Of a stretch of DNA of 23,537 nucleotides, positions 19,301 to 23,537 are shown piece by piece. The DNA lies in IMG/VR virus record IMGVR_UViG_3300031774_000159, positions 1-23,537 of that record. One strand, 5' to 3'. Numbering within the stretch: position 1 is the stretch's first letter; the number at the start of each line of letters is the position of its first letter. The notes beneath the pieces were generated by a model. The model ran no database searches and had not been told where the DNA came from. It saw nothing but the letters and a program-made list of their open reading frames with translations. The translations under genes were made by a program, and so were the position numbers. This DNA is from a virus.

Positions 19301-20580
19301 ACTGCTAATAAACTGTCTGTGTTTTCTCTTATTGAAGTCGTAAAACTGTCAACATCGGCGACTCCATGAGGTCTGTAATTGAAAGCGTCTGCGTTTCCTT
19401 TTCCTGTAACTGTTTGATAACCTGGAGTATTTGGATCATTGTCATAAACTCTTTGTAACGCATTATTCTCCCCGCTTTCCTCTCCTATTATTTGATAAAA
19501 AACAATATCATCTACATTGAGAGATTTTAAACCTCTTGTTTTTACATTGTTAACCTGTATAAAACCCGCCCTCGTCGGCCACTTTGCAAATTCAACTTTT
19601 TTCCGTTTTCTTGCCATAGCTTCAATAGCATCTCCCGTTGCTCCTCTAGGAGGACGAACCAACTCATAAGGCAATCTACAAACTTGACAATTAGGGATAG
19701 GAGCATAAAGACCAAAAGTTGTTTGTGTCGTTGGGTTTCTAGCTCCACTGAAAGATTTACTTGTTAATGTCGGAGCCGTTGTTCCTGCTTTATTAGGTAC
19801 ACCAACTTCAAACGGATCATCTTTATCTTGACTTACTGGGATAATTAACTTGGATTGGTCGTATCTATCAAATTTGGTAATTCTATTGTTTTCGGAAATA
19901 CTTCCATCTTTGAAATAAAGACTGACTTTATAAGCGTTATAAGTATTCAAAAGAGTATCTCCTACTGCATAGCCTTCATAATCAGGATCTTCTCCAATAG
20001 TTCCATGCGAAAACAAAGCAAGTGCTTTTAATTGTTGATATTTTCCAAGACTTACAAATTGAGACCATAACAACTGACTGTTAACCCTTAACCCGCCAAA
20101 AACATTATCTCCATCTATTACTTGATTAGCAAAAATAAGAGGAATGGAATCTCCTAGCTGAGCTAAAGCTTGAACTGAATTAAAAGATGCTTGTGGCGCA
20201 AATTTTCTATTACCAATTGAATCAGCAGTTCTCCTAGACCCTCCTTGTTTGGCCTCCTGTGGTTTAGGTGTTAACAGATAGGAAACAGTTGCAGAAGCAA
20301 CAGCAACTCCTACTGAAGTCCAGAAAGCTTTTACACCAACAGAAGCAATATAACCACTAATAGCATCATTTCTTATATCAGGAATTAATTCATATCCTTT
20401 TGGCCTTTGTCCGTTATAAGCAGCAGTTGAATCTATAAATAGCCAATATTCATCTTCAGTTATTCCTAAGACCTTACATAATTCTACTTCCGTTGGAAGT
20501 AACAGCCTTTTACCATGAGGGCGTTTAGGGGTAACCAAATCACCACCTGGCCTCCTAATGTTTTTTGATAACTCAGCCAT
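16339..20580 (-). CDS. J-like tail-tip / host-specificity protein (1413 aa)
   Basis: I choose ATG 20580; an upstream in-frame start at 20628 would add 16 residues that are unlike the family. Residues 18-30 (PKRPHGKRLLLPT), a helical acidic segment with ITEDEYWLFID, and a hydrophobic stretch at 78-103 (GYIASVGVKAFWTSVGVAVA) form an N-terminal region resembling a gpI-type tail protein. It continues into LGDSIPLIFANQ...GGLRVNSQLLWSQFVSLGKYQQ and LALFSHGTIGEDPDYEGYAVGD, the conserved core of J-like tips. The middle holds large insertions (about residues 650-1000) and the C-terminal third resumes the J core (WDGTISSKLNLRDFIFEHSG, GDYFRLVSEVTHTS). It forms the central tip that contacts the host and gates DNA exit. 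It overlaps the K-like gene by 97 bases. Confidence 0.85.
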   Translation of the reverse strand: MAELSKNIRRPGGDLVTPKRPHGKRLLLPTEVELCKVLGITEDEYWLFIDSTAAYNGQRPKGYELIPDIRNDAISGYIASVGVKAFWTSVGVAVASATVSYLLTPKPQEAKQGGSRRTADSIGNRKFAPQASFNSVQALAQLGDSIPLIFANQVIDGDNVFGGLRVNSQLLWSQFVSLGKYQQLKALALFSHGTIGEDPDYEGYAVGDTLLNTYNAYKVSLYFKDGSISENNRITKFDRYDQSKLIIPVSQDKDDPFEVGVPNKAGTTAPTLTSKSFSGARNPTTQTTFGLYAPIPNCQVCRLPYELVRPPRGATGDAIEAMARKRKKVEFAKWPTRAGFIQVNNVKTRGLKSLNVDDIVFYQIIGEESGENNALQRVYDNDPNTPGYQTVTGKGNADAFNYRPHGVADVDSFTTSIRENTDSLLAVGEQYLLGTALVICIETSKPMPWTIKQSKHYGFKVVEAGEFDIPVDSADLSRHCQNPIWYDPKQFGYRDGTKSQDDEIYSIGGQDTIFWQQVISGTFDFPRGQNDLYYGHDIYTGQRIALATVTNNRKCDVTEIGIKSTVYKRIQFANVKSQPEKEALRKLIMDDRTQIQLGQVSMFADRISLFMLQARQIGDSNWENLINTLENHLGLFAVKGNTPESQYNAITISHPALDQYEYRFRPYPGNYITRNANWDQRVNLLTTDSGGLGQVSHFSANTTFGTFDVAFTGDEGFTISQAVASNNEWQLGETTRSTVGTVSSARLNGVTSWVENPSFNGVITEYRKELVQTFVGNHQYNIVLWNQTNAPGWAAVHGWTWVLYGVPGQPEISLGTIFPNTNTAWPQVFFAFPNGKTYIPLDPGTYYHPNNNPYHFWVGVEEYRYSTRTIQPLLHFEGSVPVTGGSGTGLKVNLKVYKQEYQTGQYYYKADWTLDPQNLGEDYQNGETVVIPWTAVGGAQRTINVQLLVETTTITTKAEQNFNPYDVLSDWNVYEGDENSNRTNPEHEIVYVNEILKPATEPGTDVERPAEYSNLAFAGIKINSSKEWVNFSQLSAYFKKGIKIYDLINSSINGDDDITWAADDSSNLFPEIAYSLLASTKIGAGKLVGIDSVDFRAMKNAAEYCSRNKFFWDGTISSKLNLRDFIFEHSGYCLLDFTIIGGKFSLKPSVPINGNNEIDKTILPDIKCLFTDGNINDLQVSFLNPEERQTFKAVVLYREEKVNGFPETKSILIREDAPYGSDSDPVETFDLSSFCTSRKQAIYFAYFAIKSRRLIDHGITFKTAPQYVQGLEPGDYFRLVSEVTHTSRFKNGAKLEDGTIVSKDDMTGNEDVLYWIPGKVGEILPSKLSEAPSGCLFTVKNTTTENKVYKCETISYGEDGLLEVAGSFAPTETDPATKGQLSVMQGWGLDRDIPDFVTEELTGATAMQSLGGS

Positions 20581-20864
20581 CCGTCCTCGTAAAATGCAGC
20601 CATGCCATAACCATCTTCTGATTTGCAAAGGCCAATTGTTCCTAGTTTAGGGGGTGAATCAACTCCCCACCTATTTAATTCTTCAAAAAAGATACTATAG
20701 TCTTTCCTTCTTAGTCTTCTATACCAATCACGCTGTCCTTTGGGAACAGTAAAACCATAATTTGCTAATACTGTGCGAACTAAAGATAAACAATCACCTG
20801 CTTTATGTTTTTCAGGGTCAGCCCCTAAACGATAAGGTAGACCAATTAATCGATGTGGTCTCAC
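20484..20864 (-). CDS. NlpC/P60-like tail protein, gpK-type (126 aa)
   Basis: Starts at GTG 20864, overlapping the L-like stop (GTGA). The opening LIGLPYRLGADPEKHKAGDCLSLVRTVLANYG matches NlpC/P60 tail peptidases (GLPY...G.DC..LV), with the catalytic cysteine at residue 25. The region expected to bear the catalytic histidine reads EDGYGMAAFYEDGWLSY and contains no histidine, so the enzyme may be degenerate and structural. The C-terminus VIWLPLNALMVKGCYFQRK is typical of the family (xxWLPLxxLxxxGCYxxR). In lambda, gpK cleaves peptidoglycan cross-links or helps tip assembly. Its 3' end overlaps the J-like gene by 97 bases. The family is well supported; activity is doubtful. Confidence 0.75.
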   Translation of the reverse strand: MRPHRLIGLPYRLGADPEKHKAGDCLSLVRTVLANYGFTVPKGQRDWYRRLRRKDYSIFFEELNRWGVDSPPKLGTIGLCKSEDGYGMAAFYEDGWLSYQKTLGGQVVIWLPLNALMVKGCYFQRK

Positions 20865-21373
20865 CTGTTTTGTAGCGATCCAGTAACAGGTAACGAACCA
20901 ACAAGATCCCTTGTTAAAACTTTGTCTGGCGCATTTGCTCCAACAGCATCTATAGCAGAACTTAAAATAAGTTCAATACTTTCGGGGTCATAACTTAATT
21001 GAGATGCTAGCCATGTTTCCTCTGATAGTTGTTTAAGTTGTCCAAAATTTTCTGTCATAAGCCAAGTTTCAACTTTAATATGATATTTTTCTTGCACTGC
21101 TTCTACTGCAAAATTCATACTTATCTCACTATTTGCAAGAATTAAAGAAGAAATCATGTTGTCACCTGACCTGTTACGTGCTGCTCCTTGGTAAATAAAT
21201 GAAAGATAATTATGTTGTTGAAAAGCAGGAAAGCCACCTCCTATAGTTTGTTTACCGTTCTGGAATTTGTGGTAAGGGCTAAAAGCTGTTCCTATTTTAT
21301 CTGGGCCAGTTCCGTCGGATTTAGTAACAGTAATAAAATTGGTTAGGGCTACATAGCCAGTACTTGTTGTCAT
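20861..21373 (-). CDS. Minor tail protein, gpL-like (170 aa)
   Basis: The 170-residue protein lies between the tape measure and the NlpC/P60-like gene, the place occupied by gpL or a DUF1833-type minor tail protein. The sequence is beta-rich with GTGPDKIGTAFSPYHKFQNG, QQHNYLSFIYQGAARNRSGDN, SSLILANSEISMNFAVEAV and HIKVETWLMTEN, then a helix and RDLVGSLPVTGS. The (N/G)xIxSSLILANxxISMxxAxEAV portion, a strand set repeated through minor tail proteins, is the best family clue. Start ATG 21373 overlaps the tape-measure stop, and its stop overlaps the next start, so three genes are coupled. Role: tip complex assembly, by synteny. Confidence 0.7.
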   Translation of the reverse strand: MTTSTGYVALTNFITVTKSDGTGPDKIGTAFSPYHKFQNGKQTIGGGFPAFQQHNYLSFIYQGAARNRSGDNMISSLILANSEISMNFAVEAVQEKYHIKVETWLMTENFGQLKQLSEETWLASQLSYDPESIELILSSAIDAVGANAPDKVLTRDLVGSLPVTGSLQNR

Positions 21374-23436
21374 AACCCTATATTACCCCTTCTGCTACGA
21401 GAATTTCGGAGGCTAGATAATGTTCTAGCTTCTCCAGCTTTTGAGCCTCTAGAAGCTGCACTATTAATGATTTGACCTATTGCAGATTTAGGAACAAATT
21501 CTTCAGAGTTGAAGTTTAATATTGGGCCAGAATAGTTAACAGTTGTTTGTGCATCAGCTCCACCACCTGCTGAAGATTGACCAGTACCAGGAATAACAGA
21601 TTCACCCCTAGCACCTGCTGAATACCGTTGCATTGACTGAGCCATCTTAGAAGCTGGAATTATATACTCATCCTCACCTGCTTCTCCTACGAGTCCCATT
21701 GTGGGTTTAGTAACCAAACCACCAGAGCTAAAAGGTTTTATACCGTTAGAGACATAACCTCCTTCTTCAAGCCCCATCATTCCTCCAAAGAAACTCATCG
21801 CTTTCTTTTGTATAAACATTGCTGCCATCTGCTTAATAATATTTTTCAATGATTCTCCTAATGTTCTTGTGCCATCAATTAATCCAACGATTGCATTAGT
21901 TGTTTCTGTTGCTAATAAATCTGCAATTTTCTTTCTACGTTCTAATTCTTGTTTATCTGCTTCTTCTTTTATTTTTGCAGTAGTTTTAACTGCATCAGCT
22001 TGATCATACGCTAATTCAAGTTTTGTTCTAGCAGCTTCTAATTCTGCATCATCCATTCCTTTGATTGTCTTCATCACTTTTTCAATTTCTTGTTTCTTGA
22101 TTACTTCTTTTTCATTACCATCTAATTTTGCTTGATATAACTCTCTTGTTGCTTCAAGTTGTTCTAAAGCCATATCTAATCCTTTTCTGTTTTTCTTGAT
22201 AATCTCCTCTGCATTCTTAAGATCTTCATCTGAAATCCCAACAGTTGAAGCTCCTGTCCTTAAATCATTTTGAGCTCGCTTATATTTATCTATCAGTTGT
22301 TGCATTTCTTCAGGACTTAAAGTGCTTAGTTTTGTTTTACCTGTCATCGAATTAACTCCTGCTTTTGCCTCTATATCTGCTTTTAAATTCTTTCCTTCTT
22401 CTGTTCCTTTCAAATCATCTTCTAATGCTCTTAACCTGTTACCTGCTGTCGTCTGACCTAAAACCTTATTAATTAATTTTAACAATGGAAGAATTGCTTT
22501 CGTAGCAACTGCTTGCATTTGAATCTTCAATTCATTCCATAACTTCATTGTTACTTTTGAAACTTCTCCTAATTCCTTCAATCTTGAAACACCTTTATTT
22601 CCTATCTTTGTAGATAATTCATCTGTAATAGCAGTAGCAGCTTCTTGAATTTTCCCTTGAAGAATTAATGCCTCAACATTTCGTTCAATAGCTTCAGAAG
22701 AAAATAAAGATTTCTCCTGCATCATGTCAAAAGCTTCCCCTACAGAAGCCAATGCTCTTCCTGTTTCAGCAGCAGCTTGAGCAAATTCTTCAACTCTTGA
22801 TCCTAAAATTGAACCTGCAATGCCTCCCGCAAAACCACCAAGCAATCCACCAGCAGCACCACCTGCAACACCACCAATACCTTGACCAAATAAAGCAGGA
22901 AATCCACCACCAAGGACAGCTTGACCAACTCTTGTACCACTAAACCCACTCATCATCCCTTTCCCTTGCCTTGGTGTCCCTCCACCACCTCCACCTCTTT
23001 TAGCTTTAGGACCGATAGGTGAAGAATATTGAGTGCGACCTGATAAATCTCCAGCAGCAAATCTTTCAAAGGCCATTGCCCTTTCTGTTTCTTTTAATAA
23101 TGCAATTCGTTTACGAAGCTGATCATTTAAAGCTTGATTTGCAGCGACATAACCTCTAGCAGCATCACTTGCTTGATCTGTTCCTAAAGTTGCTTTATTT
23201 AAAGTCGCACTTGACTTTGAAACAGCTTTCTGAAGATTACTAATACTTAAAGTTGCTAATCTTGCTTTTTTTCCTACTTTGTCAAAATATTCTGTTCCAC
23301 CTCTTGCATTCTTACCAATAACTTCTTTATTTAACGCATTAACAGCTTTATTTGCAGCTTTAATCTGATTAGTTAACGCTGTAACCTTATTGACACCTTT
23401 TACAACAACTTCAATATCAGCGTTATAAGCAGCCAC
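21370..23436 (-). CDS. Tail tape measure protein (688 aa)
   Basis: Start taken as GTG 23436 (MAAYNADIEVVVKG); TTG 23445 is the alternative, adding three residues. The N-terminal 130 residues are coiled coil (KVTALTNQIKAANKAVNAL, QLRKRIALLKETERAM). A glycine/alanine-rich hydrophobic region follows at about 175-215 (GGFPALFGQGIGGVAGGAAGG), typical of the membrane-inserting part of tape measures. A long helical middle (about 240-530) is followed by AMFIQKKAMSFFGG. The conserved end GGLVTKPTMGLVGEAGEDEYIIPASKM is common to phage tape measures. At about 0.15 nm per residue the length predicts a tail of roughly 100 nm, siphovirus scale. It is longest but for fibre and tip, and leads the tail-tip gene set. 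Confidence 0.9.
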   Translation of the reverse strand: MAAYNADIEVVVKGVNKVTALTNQIKAANKAVNALNKEVIGKNARGGTEYFDKVGKKARLATLSISNLQKAVSKSSATLNKATLGTDQASDAARGYVAANQALNDQLRKRIALLKETERAMAFERFAAGDLSGRTQYSSPIGPKAKRGGGGGGTPRQGKGMMSGFSGTRVGQAVLGGGFPALFGQGIGGVAGGAAGGLLGGFAGGIAGSILGSRVEEFAQAAAETGRALASVGEAFDMMQEKSLFSSEAIERNVEALILQGKIQEAATAITDELSTKIGNKGVSRLKELGEVSKVTMKLWNELKIQMQAVATKAILPLLKLINKVLGQTTAGNRLRALEDDLKGTEEGKNLKADIEAKAGVNSMTGKTKLSTLSPEEMQQLIDKYKRAQNDLRTGASTVGISDEDLKNAEEIIKKNRKGLDMALEQLEATRELYQAKLDGNEKEVIKKQEIEKVMKTIKGMDDAELEAARTKLELAYDQADAVKTTAKIKEEADKQELERRKKIADLLATETTNAIVGLIDGTRTLGESLKNIIKQMAAMFIQKKAMSFFGGMMGLEEGGYVSNGIKPFSSGGLVTKPTMGLVGEAGEDEYIIPASKMAQSMQRYSAGARGESVIPGTGQSSAGGGADAQTTVNYSGPILNFNSEEFVPKSAIGQIINSAASRGSKAGEARTLSSLRNSRSRRGNIGL

Positions 23437-23469
23437 AGAAACCAACCATAAACACGATTACTAAACAGT

Positions 23470-23537
23470 CTAACGGAACCGCTTCACTCTATCCATTTCT
23501 TTTCGTTGATCCTCGTTAATCACTTGAAAATAAGCAC
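23470..23537 (-). CDS. C-terminal end of the gene before the tape measure (partial), possible tail chaperone
   Basis: One minus-strand frame is open from the window edge to a TAG at 23470-23472 and encodes AYFQVINEDQRKEMDRVKRFR. The other two frames stop within 25 bases. In siphoviruses the gene directly before the tape measure normally encodes the tail-assembly chaperones (lambda G/GT), sometimes made by a programmed frameshift. This end would suit such a helical, charged protein, but 21 residues cannot confirm it. Confidence 0.45.
   Translation of the reverse strand, partial: AYFQVINEDQRKEMDRVKRFR

Noticed and set aside
20581-20628. Longer J-like start at 20628
   Set aside because: The extra 16 residues (MQIRRWLWHGCILRGR) are a shadow of the K-like gene, whereas the start at 20580 gives the family-like N-terminus.

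Overview
The window is a stretch of the genome of a long-tailed (siphovirus-type) phage. The evidence is an ordered tail module on the minus strand: tape measure, L-like minor tail protein, NlpC/P60-like K homologue, very large J-like tail-tip protein, M-like minor tail protein, two tail-tube-type proteins, then fibres, a glycine-rich adhesin and a tail-fibre assembly chaperone. The DNA is visibly A+T-rich. Several protein styles are ones I associate with marine picocyanobacterial (Synechococcus/Prochlorococcus) phages and uncultured marine phage contigs: the fibre starting MAYGTVK, the J-like N-terminus, and small proteins with a DGRHxPDHPQHGxYTGL-type motif. That host assignment is inference from memory of families, not a search result. 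No rRNA, tRNA, CRISPR array, insertion sequence or integrase is visible.

Layout. Positions 1-2568 (plus) hold a compact run of small cytoplasmic proteins of unknown function, often joined by start/stop overlaps, ending with an NrdR-like zinc-ribbon protein. A bidirectional terminator at 2578-2617 closes this block and faces a minus-strand operon of four overlapping small genes (3347 back to 2645). A second short minus unit (3841 back to 3478) ends in a strong hairpin at 3443-3478. From 3893 to 6716 the plus strand carries a membrane and export block: a two-helix membrane protein, an XhlA-like coiled-coil/one-helix protein, a single-pass protein, and three proteins with signal peptides. This block converges on, and overlaps by 71 bp, the left end of the long minus-strand late operon (6646-23537).

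The late operon reads right to left. It starts with the tail of an upstream gene cut by the window edge, passes through tail assembly and tail tip, then the tube-like proteins and fibres, and ends in a group of small membrane or coiled-coil proteins (8480 back to 6646). Several real-looking genes are shorter than 60 codons and easy to miss: 90-227, 2203-2346, 2916-3056, 3025-3195, 3192-3347, 3478-3657, 7461-7592 and 8334-8480. Most are supported by precise overlaps with neighbours. No stretch over 300 bases lacks a gene.

How the genes fit together: the right two thirds build the tail and its receptor-binding apparatus. The K-like and J-like proteins would act at cell-wall penetration and host recognition. 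The plus-strand membrane block could include holin-like lysis functions, but no endolysin is present. The exported protein trio and the membrane-protein cluster facing it are the least explained part of the window and the best candidates for undescribed biology.
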